Assembly: GCA_002369515.1 (NCBI GenBank)
Contig: DFFM01000045.1
Coordinates: 1-12,961, forward strand
Origin: Prevotella sp. UBA3776
GTDB lineage: Bacteria > Bacteroidota > Bacteroidia > Bacteroidales > Bacteroidaceae
Length of the DNA: 12,961 nt
Reading direction: 5' to 3'
The notes under the pieces are model-generated. The model had not been told where the DNA came from. It saw only the letters and a program-made list of their open reading frames with translations, and did no database searches. Positions 1 through 8,173 of this stretch are shown one piece after another. Within the stretch, counting starts at the first letter, position 1; each line of letters starts with the position of its first letter. Made by a program: the position numbers and the translations under genes.

Positions 1-35
1 CGGCGGCCGAAGGGAAAGCCAAAGACTACGGGTAG
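1..35 (+). CDS. Possible 3' end of an unidentified gene cut by the window edge
   Basis: One forward frame reads AAEGKAKDYG and then stops at TAG (33-35). The codons (GCG GCC GAA GGG AAA GCC AAA GAC TAC) resemble those of the window's genes, and such a hydrophilic tail would suit a protein C terminus. Ten codons are far too few to name a family. Another forward frame stays open to 129, but its Arg/Trp-rich product does not look like a protein. The call is a guess that needs the sequence to the left. Confidence 0.2.
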   Translation, partial: AAEGKAKDYG

Positions 36-138
36 GCGAGCTTGCTCGGGAATGAGACGCGGAGCGTTATTCTTCCATCTATGGGGATGGTTTAAGCTAC
101 AAAGGATTTGGTGGTACGATTGCGGATAATCATTAATT

Positions 139-308
139 TAAGTTTCGCAATCGCTCAACTATGTGGAGTTCAAGGAGTTCTTGGGGCTCAAGGATTTGCA
201 AGACAATAGCTTCGTGCCGTGTTTCCCCAAAACAGAAGGACTCAGGGCAAAGACTAATGTCTTGAAACTCCTTGTAACTTCTAGTTTACTTAACATGCGA
301 AAGTTGAG
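139..308 (+). repeat. MITE-like dispersed repeat, copy 1
   Basis: A 170-bp noncoding element. It begins TAAGTTTCGCAATCGCTCAA and ends with ATGCGAAAGTTGAG. Its two outer parts (about 60 bp each) match, on the opposite strand, the element at 2489-2657, while the middle 45 bp or so has diverged. The ends are imperfect inverted repeats (AAGTTTCGC against CAACTTTCGC), and inner arms also pair roughly (AAGACAATAGC against AGACTAATGTCTT). TCATTAATT occurs directly on both sides (130-138 and 309-317), as a target-site duplication would. No transposase is encoded. This fits a non-autonomous miniature element; a palindromic intergenic repeat spread by another route is the alternative. Confidence 0.7.
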
Positions 309-326
309 TCATTAATTATTTTAGTA

Positions 327-355
327 GTAGAGATGTCACAATGTGGTGTCTCTAC
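327..355. repeat. Palindromic hairpin with GU pairs (GTAGAG...CTCTAC)
   Basis: GTAGAGATGTCACA (327-340) pairs with TGTGGTGTCTCTAC (342-355). All mismatches are G-U wobbles on the + strand transcript, so about 13 pairs can form around a three-base loop. No T-tract follows, so it is not a standard intrinsic terminator. Sequences of the type GTAGAGACG...CGTCTCTAC are, from memory, common intergenic palindromes in Bacteroidota and cyanobacteria; this would be a decayed member. Confidence 0.5.
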
Positions 356-394
356 AACAACGAATATTACAAATAGCACCACGGCGGCGCAAAG

Positions 395-440
395 CGAATG
401 GCCGCAGGCGGCCAACGAATCATTCGAGTCGTTGCATTCG
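395..440. other. Branched palindrome (potential three-way junction), function unknown
   Basis: Three nested or adjacent inverted repeats fit without unpaired bases between them: CGAATG (395-400) with CATTCG (435-440), GCCGC (401-405) with GCGGC (408-412), and CAACGA (413-418) with TCGTTG (429-434). A competing hairpin is GTTGC/GCAAC (431-445). It lies in the 313-637 spacer, where no gene is visible. The rest of that spacer is AT-rich and has a T/C-rich tract (about 564-606) just before the rimP promoter. Whether the structure is transcribed is unknown. Confidence 0.4.
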
Positions 441-637
441 GCAACATTTGTCGCGTCCTTGATGCATTGATGAGATTCGATTCATTGGTTAAATTCGTTG
501 TCGTAAAAAACAGCCAAAACATCAGTTGAAAATATAATCAATTCTCTGGATCGTTATAGTAATTATTCCAATTTCTTTCTTAAACTTTCACTTTCTTCCT
601 TTTTTTCGCGGCCCAAATGCAGAAAAATGGGAAAAAT

Positions 638-669
638 GTTGCGGGGGTGCAATTATTTTTGTAATTTTG
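638..669 (+). promoter_or_regulatory. Bacteroidota-type promoter of the rimP-nusA operon
   Basis: The -7 box TAATTTTG (662-669) matches the phylum consensus TAnnTTTG exactly. A -33 element GTTG (638-641) lies 20 bases upstream, inside the usual 19-21 range. Transcription would start near 672-677, giving a leader of about 65 bases before rimP. A T/C-rich tract lies upstream. An inverted repeat AATTA...TAATT (651-655, 662-666) overlaps the -7 box and could be an operator or chance in AT-rich DNA. Confidence 0.75.
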
Positions 670-683
670 CAGCCGTTCAGTGG

Positions 684-712
684 AATGAGAGGCTTCTCGA
701 AAGCCTCTCATT
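684..712 (+). promoter_or_regulatory. Terminator-like hairpin in the rimP-nusA leader (possible attenuator)
   Basis: AATGAGAGGCTT (684-695) is perfectly complementary to AAGCCTCTCATT (701-712), with a five-base loop CTCGA. A T-rich run (TTTCATTTTTAT, from 711) follows. This is the architecture of an intrinsic terminator, yet it lies between the predicted start of transcription and the rimP start codon at 741. An attenuator, an mRNA-stabilising 5' hairpin, or a terminator for RNA entering from upstream are all possible. Confidence 0.6.
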
Positions 713-740
713 TCATTTTTATAACACATTAGGTACTTAT

Positions 741-1208
741 ATGATTGATAAAAACGTCGTAAAGAAATTTGTTGACGAGTGGCTGCAGGACAAGGACTAC
801 TTCCTTGTTGGAATAGAAATCAGCCAGGATGACAAGATTGTTGTTGAAATCGACCACGCCGACGGGGTGTGGATTGAAGACTGTGTGGAACTGAGCCGGT
901 ACATTGAGGACCATCTGAGCCGCGACGAGGAGGACTACGAGCTTGAAGTGGGTTCGGCCGGCCTGGGACAGCCTTTCAAGGTGGCTCAGCAGTATCTGAA
1001 CTTCCGCGGCAAGGAGGTGGAGGTACTCGACGCCGACGGCAAGAAGTACAAGGGAACGCTGAAGGACGTCAACGGGAACGACTTCACGGTTTCCGTGCGC
1101 GAGAAAGTGAAGAAAGAAGGGGCCAAGCGCCCTGTGCTGGAGGACGTTGACCACGTGTTCCAGATGGACAAGGTAAAATATACAAAATACATAATAAGTT
1201 TCAAGTAA
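741..1208 (+). CDS. rimP: Ribosome maturation factor RimP
   Basis: RimP binds the free 30S subunit and helps its late assembly in the cytoplasm. The 155-residue product has the usual length and two-domain layout: an N-terminal alpha/beta domain (about 1-78) and a C-terminal SH3/Sm-like beta domain (about 83-155). The family signature at the junction is EVGSAGLGQPFK (69-80), with Ala where many RimPs have Pro in SxPGL. The ATG at 741 was chosen because it gives the family's normal N terminus. A longer frame from 627 would add residues read through the promoter and leader hairpin. nusA starts four bases after the stop, the conserved rimP-nusA pairing. No Shine-Dalgarno sequence is visible. The identification rests on the signature, size and neighbours and is secure. 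Confidence 0.93.
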   Translation: MIDKNVVKKFVDEWLQDKDYFLVGIEISQDDKIVVEIDHADGVWIEDCVELSRYIEDHLSRDEEDYELEVGSAGLGQPFKVAQQYLNFRGKEVEVLDADGKKYKGTLKDVNGNDFTVSVREKVKKEGAKRPVLEDVDHVFQMDKVKYTKYIISFK

Positions 1209-1212
1209 AGCT

Positions 1213-2478
1213 ATGGCAGCAAGAAAAAAGGAAGATGAAACCATCAGCATGGTTGACACCTTCAAAGAGTTTAAAGAGACTAAGAACATCGACCGCACCA
1301 CGCTCGTGAGCGTTTTGGAAGAGAGTTTCCGCAACGTGATAGCCAAACTGTTTGGCTCCGACGAGAATTTCGACGTCATCGTGAACCCCGACAAAGGCGA
1401 CTTCGAGATTTACCGCAACCGCGTGGTGGTGGCCGACGGCGAGGTGCAGGACGAGAACAAGGAGATTTCGCTTTCTGACGCCCAGAAGATTGCCCCCGAC
1501 TACGAGGAGGGCGAGGAAGTGAGCGAAGAGGTGAACTTCTCGAAGTTTGGCCGCCGCGCCATCCTGAACCTGCGCCAGACGCTGGCCTCGAAGATTCTGG
1601 AGCTGGAGCACGACTCGCTCTACAACAAGTACAAGGACCGTGTGGGCCAGGTGGTCAGCGGCGAGGTGTATCAGGTGTGGAAGCGCGAGGTGCTGCTCGT
1701 TGACGACGAGAACAACGAGCTCATTCTGCCCAAGTCGGAGCAGATTCCAGCCGACCAGTATCGCAAGGGCGAGACGGTGCGCGCCGTCATTCTGCGCGTT
1801 GACAACGAGAACAACAACCCCAAGATCATCCTCTCGCGCACCAGCCCCATGTTCCTGGAGCGGCTGCTCGAGGCCGAGGTGCCCGAGATTGCCGACGGAC
1901 TGATCACCATCCGCCGTGTGGCCCGCATGCCGGGCGAGCGCGCCAAGATTGCCGTGGAGAGCTACGACGAGCGCATCGACCCCGTAGGCGCCTGCGTGGG
2001 TGTGAAGGGAAGCCGTGTGCATGGCATCGTGCGCGAGCTCTGCAACGAGAACATCGACGTAATCAACTACACCAGCAACATCAAGCTGTTCATCCAGCGC
2101 GCCCTCAGCCCCGCCCGCGTGTCGAGCATCAACATCGACGAGGAGAACCACAAGGCCGAGGTGTTCCTCAAGCCCGAGGAAGTGAGCCTGGCCATCGGCC
2201 GCGGCGGACTGAACATCAAGCTGGCTTCGATGCTGACCGAATACACCATCGACGTGTTCCGCGAAGTGGATGAGAACGAGGCCGACGAGGACATCTATCT
2301 GGACGAGTTTTCCGACGAGATTGACCAGTGGGTGATTGACGCCATCAAGGCCATCGGACTGGACACGGCCAAGGCTGTGCTCAACGCTCCGCGCGAGATG
2401 CTCGTGGAGAAGGCCGACCTCGAGGAAGAAACTGTTGACCATCTGCTCGACGTGCTGAAAGCTGAGTTCGAGAACTAA
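1213..2478 (+). CDS. nusA: Transcription termination/antitermination factor NusA
   Basis: NusA binds RNA polymerase and nascent RNA, promotes pausing and intrinsic termination, and takes part in antitermination complexes. The 421 residues show, in order, the polymerase-binding N-terminal domain (about 1-135), an S1 domain (about 144-210), KH1 with GVKG (263-266) and KH2 with GRGG (329-332). One short acidic helical C-terminal domain (about 360-421) follows. The two acidic repeats of E. coli NusA are absent, which is usual outside Proteobacteria. Translation starts four bases after rimP, with no clear ribosome-binding site. In E. coli NusA represses its own operon, so the hairpin before rimP is a candidate site for the same feedback. 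Directly after the stop codon lies the repeat element that separates it from infB. Confidence 0.96.
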   Translation: MAARKKEDETISMVDTFKEFKETKNIDRTTLVSVLEESFRNVIAKLFGSDENFDVIVNPDKGDFEIYRNRVVVADGEVQDENKEISLSDAQKIAPDYEEGEEVSEEVNFSKFGRRAILNLRQTLASKILELEHDSLYNKYKDRVGQVVSGEVYQVWKREVLLVDDENNELILPKSEQIPADQYRKGETVRAVILRVDNENNNPKIILSRTSPMFLERLLEAEVPEIADGLITIRRVARMPGERAKIAVESYDERIDPVGACVGVKGSRVHGIVRELCNENIDVINYTSNIKLFIQRALSPARVSSINIDEENHKAEVFLKPEEVSLAIGRGGLNIKLASMLTEYTIDVFREVDENEADEDIYLDEFSDEIDQWVIDAIKAIGLDTAKAVLNAPREMLVEKADLEEETVDHLLDVLKAEFEN

Positions 2479-2488
2479 ATGAAAATGA

Positions 2489-2657
2489 CTCAACTTTCGC
2501 ATGCTAAGCAAACAAGAAGTCGCAAGGAGTTAAAAGGCAATAGTCTTCACTCTGACAACTTTCCGAAATGGATTACAGGAATAATGCTATTGTCTTGAAC
2601 TCCATGCTGCTACTTGAACTTCTTGAACTCCAAAAAGTTGAGCGATAGCGAAACTTG
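2489..2657 (-). repeat. MITE-like dispersed repeat, copy 2 (inverted relative to copy 1)
   Basis: This 169-bp element fills most of the 207-bp nusA-infB spacer. Read on the minus strand it begins CAAGTTTCGCTATCGCTCAA and ends GCATGCGAAAGTTGAG, closely matching both ends of the element at 139-308; the centre differs. The 11-mer AATGAAAATGA flanks it directly (2478-2488 and 2658-2668), as a target-site duplication would. The first flank includes the last base of the nusA stop codon. A 39-codon frame from 2479 (MKMTQLSHAK...) runs into the element and looks like an accident. No promoter for infB was recognised in it. Confidence 0.75.
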
Positions 2658-2685
2658 AATGAAAATGATATTAAAACAGACTTAA

Positions 2686-5661
2686 ATGAGCATTAGATTA
2701 AATAAAGCCATACGCGAATTGAACATAGGACTTCAGACGGCAGTTGATTTCCTTGACAAGAAGAAAGAACTGGGCGAGGTGAAGGCAGACCCCAACTTCA
2801 AGCTCAGCGACGACCAGTACAATGCACTCGTCGAAGCGTTCAAGAGCGACAAGGAGGAGAAGGGACGCGCCGACAAACTCTTCCAGAAGCACCCCAAGGA
2901 GAAGAAGCTGAAGCCTGCCGAGCAGACCAAGGCCGAGACTCCCTCGGAGAAAAACCGTGTGCTGTTCAAGCCGCTGGGGAAGATCGACCTGGACAGCATC
3001 GGCAAGAAACCGGCGGCTGGCAAGCCGGCCGCTCCTGCCACACCACCTGCCGCCCCAGCCGAAGCCAAGGAGAAGACAGCTGCCGTACAGTCTGCTCCCG
3101 AGAAAAACGCCGCCCCCGCCGTCGCAGAGGCTCCTCAGCCCGCCGTGCAGAAAGAGGCCAGCGCCAAGCCCGCACAGCCCGTGGCCGAGAAGGCTGCCCC
3201 CGCCGTTGCTCCGCAGCAACCGTCCGAGAAGGTGCAGCAGCCGGCAAAGGAGAAGCAGCCGGCAGCTCCCGCCGCCGACAATGGCCGCCAGCCTGCCGCC
3301 AGTTCGCAGCCCCAGCCTGCGGCACCGGTAGCCAAAACTGTCAGCCCCGCTCCCCAACAGCCGGCGCCCCAACAACAGCCCGCGGCCCAACAGCAGCCCG
3401 TGAAGGAGGTGTTCACCACCAAGAGCGAGAAGAAAATACTGAATGCGCCAAAGGTGAACGTGCTGGGAAAGATTGACCTCGACTCCATCAACCAGAGCAC
3501 TCGCCCCAAGAAGAAAACCAAGGAAGAGCGCCGAAAGGAACGCGAGGAGAAGGCTGCCCAGAACCGTCCGGGAGGCAATGGCGGCGGCGAGAAGAAAAAG
3601 AAGCGTGTGCGCATTGGCAACGAGCGTGTTGACATCGAGGCCGCCGGCAAGAGCGGCAACTTTGGTGGTGGCAACAACAACAGCAAGAAAGACAAGGACG
3701 CCAACAAAGACAAGGGCGGCAAGAAGAACCGAAAGCGCAACCAGAAACCGCTGGAGGTGAACGAGGAGGACGTGGCACGCCAGGTGAAGGAAACGCTGGC
3801 CCGACTGACCAACAAAAACCAGAACAAGAAGGGAGCCAAGTACCGCAAGGAGAAGCGCGAGGCCGTGCAGGAGCGTCTGGAAGAAGAGCGCCTGGAGGCA
3901 AAGGCCGAGAGCAAGGTGCTGAAACTCACCGAGTTCGTCACCGTCAGCGAACTGGCCACCATGATGAATGTGGGCGTCAACCAGGTCATCGGCACCTGCA
4001 TGTCCATCGGCATCATGGTGAGCATCAACCAGCGACTTGACGCCGAAACCATCAACATCGTGGCCGAGGAGTTCGGATTCAAGACCGAATATGTGAGCGC
4101 CGAGGTGCAAAACGCCATCACCGAGGAGGACGACGACGAGAACGACCTCATTCCGCGCGCCCCCATCGTGACCGTCATGGGGCATGTCGATCACGGTAAG
4201 ACCTCACTGCTCGACTTCATTCGCAATACCAACGTCATCGCCGGCGAGGCCGGAGGCATCACACAGCACATCGGAGCCTACAACGTCAAACTGAAGGACG
4301 GCCGACAGATCACCTTCCTCGACACGCCGGGTCATGAGGCGTTCACCGCCATGCGAGCCCGCGGCGCCCAGGTGACGGATATTGCCATCATCATCATTGC
4401 CGCCGACGACTCGGTGATGCCCACCACCAAGGAGGCCATCGCCCATGCCCAGGCGGCCAACGTGCCCATGGTATTTGCCATCAACAAAATTGACAAACCC
4501 GGCGCCAACCCCGACAAGATTCGCGAGGACCTGGCCAACATGAACCTGCTCGTGGAAGAGTGGGGCGGCAAGTACCAGAGCCAGGAAATCTCGGCCAAGA
4601 AAGGCATCGGCGTTGATGAACTGCTGGAGAAAGTGCTGCTCGAGGCCGAAATGCTCGACCTCAAGGCCAACCCCAACCGCAAGGCCACCGGTTCGGTCAT
4701 CGAGTCGAGCTTGGACAAGGGCCGCGGCTACGTCTCCACGGTGCTCGTCTCCAACGGCACACTCAAAGTGGGCGACATCGTGGTGGCCGGAACCAGCTAC
4801 GGCCGCATCAAGGCCATGTTCAACGAGCGCAACCAGCGCATCGAGAAGGCCGGACCCGCCGAGCCCGCCATCATTCTGGGTCTGAACGGCGCCCCGACCG
4901 CCGGCGACACGTTCCACATCATGGAAACCGAGCAGGAGGCGCGCGAAATCACCAGCAAACGGGTGCAGCTGCAGCGCGAGCAGTCGCTGCGCACCACCAC
5001 CAAGCTGGGACTCGACGAACTGTCGCACCGCATCGCCTTGGGCGAGTTCCACGAGCTGAACATCATCGTCAAGGGCGACACCGACGGATCGATAGAAGCC
5101 CTGAGCGACTCGTTCATCAAACTCTCCACCGAGAAGGTGCAGGTGAACGTCATCTCGAAGGCTGTGGGACAGATTTCGGAAAACGATGTCATGCTGGCCT
5201 CCGCATCCGACGCCATCATCGTGGGATTCCAGGTGCGTCCCTCGGCCGACGCCCGAAAGCTGGCCGAACGCGAAGGCGTGGAAATCAACACCTACAGCAT
5301 CATCTACGATGCCATTGACGAGGTGAAGTCCACCATGCAGGGCATGCTCGACAAGGTGAAGAAGGAAATCGTCACCGGCGAGATAGAGGTGAAGCAGGTG
5401 TTCAAAATCTCGAAGGTGGGCACTGTGGCCGGTGGCTTGGTCATCGACGGAAAGGTTCACAACAAGGACAAGGCCCGCGTGGTGCGCGACGGAATTGTGG
5501 TCCACACCGCCCCCATCGACGCCCTGAAGCGTTACAAGGACGATGCCAAGGAAGTGGCAACCGGCCTGGAGTGCGGCATCTCGCTGGTCAACTTCAACGA
5601 CATCCAGGTGGGCGACATCATCGAGACCTTCACCGAGATTGAGGTGGAACAGAAACTGTAG
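2686..5661 (+). CDS. infB: Translation initiation factor IF-2
   Basis: IF-2 is the GTPase that brings initiator tRNA to the 30S subunit and promotes subunit joining. Its 991 residues contain a small N-terminal IF2_N domain (about 1-55), an Ala/Pro/Gln-rich linker (about 109-240), a Lys/Arg-rich stretch (about 270-405) and a second IF2_N-like domain (about 415-470). The G domain follows with G1 GHVDHGKT (499-506), G3 DTPGH (546-550), G4 NKID (600-603) and G5 SAKKG (636-640). Domains II, III and the tRNA-binding domain IV complete it up to residue 991. The length suits the long IF-2 forms of Bacteroidota. The motif LGKIDLDSI occurs twice (97-105 and 260-268), flanking the Ala/Pro/Gln linker. 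The gene belongs with rimP and nusA, although the repeat element now separates them. The ATG at 2686 gives the expected N terminus. Confidence 0.97.
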   Translation: MSIRLNKAIRELNIGLQTAVDFLDKKKELGEVKADPNFKLSDDQYNALVEAFKSDKEEKGRADKLFQKHPKEKKLKPAEQTKAETPSEKNRVLFKPLGKIDLDSIGKKPAAGKPAAPATPPAAPAEAKEKTAAVQSAPEKNAAPAVAEAPQPAVQKEASAKPAQPVAEKAAPAVAPQQPSEKVQQPAKEKQPAAPAADNGRQPAASSQPQPAAPVAKTVSPAPQQPAPQQQPAAQQQPVKEVFTTKSEKKILNAPKVNVLGKIDLDSINQSTRPKKKTKEERRKEREEKAAQNRPGGNGGGEKKKKRVRIGNERVDIEAAGKSGNFGGGNNNSKKDKDANKDKGGKKNRKRNQKPLEVNEEDVARQVKETLARLTNKNQNKKGAKYRKEKREAVQERLEEERLEAKAESKVLKLTEFVTVSELATMMNVGVNQVIGTCMSIGIMVSINQRLDAETINIVAEEFGFKTEYVSAEVQNAITEEDDDENDLIPRAPIVTVMGHVDHGKTSLLDFIRNTNVIAGEAGGITQHIGAYNVKLKDGRQITFLDTPGHEAFTAMRARGAQVTDIAIIIIAADDSVMPTTKEAIAHAQAANVPMVFAINKIDKPGANPDKIREDLANMNLLVEEWGGKYQSQEISAKKGIGVDELLEKVLLEAEMLDLKANPNRKATGSVIESSLDKGRGYVSTVLVSNGTLKVGDIVVAGTSYGRIKAMFNERNQRIEKAGPAEPAIILGLNGAPTAGDTFHIMETEQEAREITSKRVQLQREQSLRTTTKLGLDELSHRIALGEFHELNIIVKGDTDGSIEALSDSFIKLSTEKVQVNVISKAVGQISENDVMLASASDAIIVGFQVRPSADARKLAEREGVEINTYSIIYDAIDEVKSTMQGMLDKVKKEIVTGEIEVKQVFKISKVGTVAGGLVIDGKVHNKDKARVVRDGIVVHTAPIDALKRYKDDAKEVATGLECGISLVNFNDIQVGDIIETFTEIEVEQKL

Positions 5662-5695
5662 TCTGTATTCCTAGAGTTTCGGATATTCTGTTTTT

Positions 5696-5732
5696 ACGGG
5701 AGTTAAGAGGTCGAATGCCTCCTAACTCTCGT
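5696..5732 (+). terminator. Imperfect hairpin after infB (weak terminator or repeat)
   Basis: ACGGGAGTTAAGAGG (5696-5710) pairs with CCTCCTAACTCTCGT (5718-5732) with one G-U pair and one A-C mismatch around a seven-base loop. It lies 35 bases after the infB stop and is followed by the modest T-run AAACTTTTGTT. The CGGGAGTT motif also occurs after sufS, so this may be a dispersed repeat as well as a terminator. The rest of the infB-sufB spacer, up to the strong terminator at 5866, shows no gene. Confidence 0.45.
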
Positions 5733-5865
5733 AAACTTTTGTTAGTTCCCAATAGTTTCAAACCTGTCCCCTGCAAGATAGCGCATATTTCTCTTTTTCC
5801 GTCATTTTGGCGAAGAATCACTCGCCGAATCTGGAAAAGAAGTTAGCAGCAGGTTGGATATAATT

Positions 5866-5905
5866 AAAAAAACGGTGAAAATGCAGGCTTTTCACCGTTT
5901 TTTTT
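5866..5905. terminator. Strong bidirectional intrinsic terminator between infB and sufB
   Basis: A perfect 16-bp stem joins AAAAAAACGGTGAAAA (5866-5881) to TTTTCACCGTTTTTTT (5889-5904), with the loop TGCAGGC. It ends in eight T residues on the + strand. The A-run on the left gives the same signal on the minus strand. It would end infB transcription and insulate the suf operon, whose -7 box begins at 5908. Confidence 0.88.
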
Positions 5906-5907
5906 AA

Positions 5908-5915
5908 TAACTTTG
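5908..5915 (+). promoter_or_regulatory. -7 box of the suf operon promoter
   Basis: TAACTTTG fits the Bacteroidota -7 consensus TAnnTTTG exactly and lies 18 bases before the sufB ATG. The -33 region would fall inside the terminator hairpin (about 5884-5888), where no TTTG is present, so only half of the promoter is recognisable. The leader would be only about 12-16 bases long, consistent with the lack of a Shine-Dalgarno sequence. Confidence 0.65.
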
Positions 5916-5933
5916 CATCCAAATAGTACATTA

Positions 5934-7379
5934 ATGAGCAATAACAACGAATTTGTGCGCCGTGTGGCCGAACAGAAATATGAGTTCGGATTCACCACCG
6001 ACGTGCATACGGAAATCATAGAAAAAGGTCTCAACGAGGATGTGGTCAGGCTGATTTCGCAGAAGAAGGGCGAGCCCGACTGGATGCTGGAGTTCCGCCT
6101 GCGCGCCTTCCGTTATTGGCGCGAACAGACTGAACCGAAGTGGGGGCACGTTCATGTGCCACCCATTGACTATCAGTCCATCAGCTACTACGCCGACCCC
6201 TTGGCCAAGAAGCCCCAAGGCGACGGCAAGATAGACCCCGAACTGGAAAAGACCTTCGACAAACTGGGCATTCCGCTGGAAGAGCGGTTGGCGCTGAGCG
6301 GCAACACCGCCGTGGACGCCATCATGGACTCGGTGAGCGTGAAAACCACGTTCAAGGAGAAGCTGGCTGAGAAAGGCATCATCTTCTGCAGCATCGGCGA
6401 TGCCATCAAGCAGCATCCCGACTTGGTGCGCCGGTATTTGGGCACCGTGGTTCCCTACCGCGACAACTTCTTTGCCGCGCTCAACTCGGCCGTCTTCAGC
6501 GACGGGTCGTTTGTCTATATCCCCAAGGGGGTGAGATGCCCCATGGAGCTGAGCAGCTACTTCCGCATCAACGCCCGCAACACGGGCCAGTTTGAGCGTA
6601 CGCTCATCATTGCCGACGACGACTCGTACGTGAGCTATCTGGAGGGCTGCACCGCCCCCATGCGCGACGAGAACCAACTGCATGCCGCCATCGTTGAGAT
6701 TGTTGTCAACGAACGTGCCGAGGTGAAATACTCCACGGTGCAGAACTGGTATCCCGGCGACGAGCAGGGGCGCGGCGGTGTGCTCAATCTGGTGACCAAG
6801 CGCGGCGACCTGCGCGGCCAAGGCTCGAAGCTGTCGTGGACGCAGGTGGAAACGGGTTCGGCCATCACGTGGAAATATCCCTCGTGCATTCTGCGGGGCG
6901 ACAACTCGGTGGCTGAGTTCTACTCGGTGGCTGTGACCAACAACTATCAGGAGGCCGACACGGGCACCAAGATGATTCACATAGGGAAAAACACGCGCAG
7001 CACCATCATTTCGAAAGGCATCTCGGCCGGCCACTCGCAAAACTCCTACCGCGGACTGGTGCGCGCCGCCTCGACGGCCGACAACGCCCGCAACTACTCC
7101 AGCTGCGACTCGCTGCTGTTGGGCAGCGACTGCGGGGCCCACACGTTCCCCTACATGGACGTTCACAACGAGTCGGCCATTTTCGAGCACGAGGCCACTA
7201 CGTCGAAAATATCGGAAGACCAGCTGTTCTACTGCAACCAGCGCGGCATCCCCACCGAGCAGGCCGTGGGGCTGATTGTGAACGGCTATGCCAAGGAGGT
7301 GCTCAACAAACTGCCCATGGAGTTTGCCGTCGAGGCGCAGAAACTTTTGAGCGTCTCGCTGGAGGGCACCGTGGGGTAA
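5934..7379 (+). CDS. sufB: Fe-S cluster assembly scaffold subunit SufB
   Basis: SufB is the scaffold subunit of the SufBC2D complex, where iron and sulfur are assembled into clusters in the cytoplasm. The 481-residue product has normal length and keeps the whole conserved C-terminal core. By alignment from memory with E. coli SufB, the key residues are Cys391 in CDSLLLG (E. coli Cys405), and His419 and Glu420 in EHEATTSKI (E. coli His433 and Glu434). The end [10 protein letters not shown] is also typical. The ATG at 5934 ([10 protein letters not shown]) was preferred to one at 5913, which lies inside the predicted -7 box. sufC follows after 38 bases. The gene opens the suf operon just behind the terminator. 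Confidence 0.96.
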   Translation: MSNNNEFVRRVAEQKYEFGFTTDVHTEIIEKGLNEDVVRLISQKKGEPDWMLEFRLRAFRYWREQTEPKWGHVHVPPIDYQSISYYADPLAKKPQGDGKIDPELEKTFDKLGIPLEERLALSGNTAVDAIMDSVSVKTTFKEKLAEKGIIFCSIGDAIKQHPDLVRRYLGTVVPYRDNFFAALNSAVFSDGSFVYIPKGVRCPMELSSYFRINARNTGQFERTLIIADDDSYVSYLEGCTAPMRDENQLHAAIVEIVVNERAEVKYSTVQNWYPGDEQGRGGVLNLVTKRGDLRGQGSKLSWTQVETGSAITWKYPSCILRGDNSVAEFYSVAVTNNYQEADTGTKMIHIGKNTRSTIISKGISAGHSQNSYRGLVRAASTADNARNYSSCDSLLLGSDCGAHTFPYMDVHNESAIFEHEATTSKISEDQLFYCNQRGIPTEQAVGLIVNGYAKEVLNKLPMEFAVEAQKLLSVSLEGTVG

Positions 7380-7417
7380 TTGAGAATTGACATTTGACAT
7401 TTTGACAATTGAGAATT
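7378..7417. repeat. Short direct repeats filling the sufB-sufC gap
   Basis: AATTGAGAATT occurs at 7378-7388 and again at 7407-7417, immediately before the sufC ATG. Between them TTGACA-like words recur (TTGACATTTGACATTTTGAC). The 38-base gap is therefore almost entirely simple AT-rich repeat. AATTGA/TTGACAATT repeats are, from memory, common between genes in Bacteroidota. No promoter with a TAnnTTTG box is seen, so it is more likely a repeat expansion than a regulatory site. Confidence 0.5.

Positions 7418-8172
<755 letters not shown>

Positions 8173-8173
<1 letters not shown>

Noticed and set aside
75..93. CCATC...GATGG followed by TTT as a terminator
   Set aside because: The stem is only five base pairs and the T-run is three bases long.
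627..740. Longer start for rimP at 627
   Set aside because: It would translate the promoter and leader hairpin and add 38 residues that RimP proteins lack.
1201..2511. Long open frame on the minus strand opposite nusA
   Set aside because: Its His/Leu/Val-rich product has no recognisable motif and mirrors the codon bias of the real gene. Similar antisense frames lie opposite infB, sufB, sufD and the phosphoesterase/sufS region and were rejected for the same reason.
2479..2598. A 39-codon frame after nusA (MKMTQLSHAK...)
   Set aside because: Most of it lies in the mobile-type repeat, it has no family resemblance, and it has no ribosome-binding site.
5630..5821. A 63-codon minus-strand frame after infB
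   Set aside because: It overlaps the infB end and the hairpin at 5696, and its product resembles no known protein.
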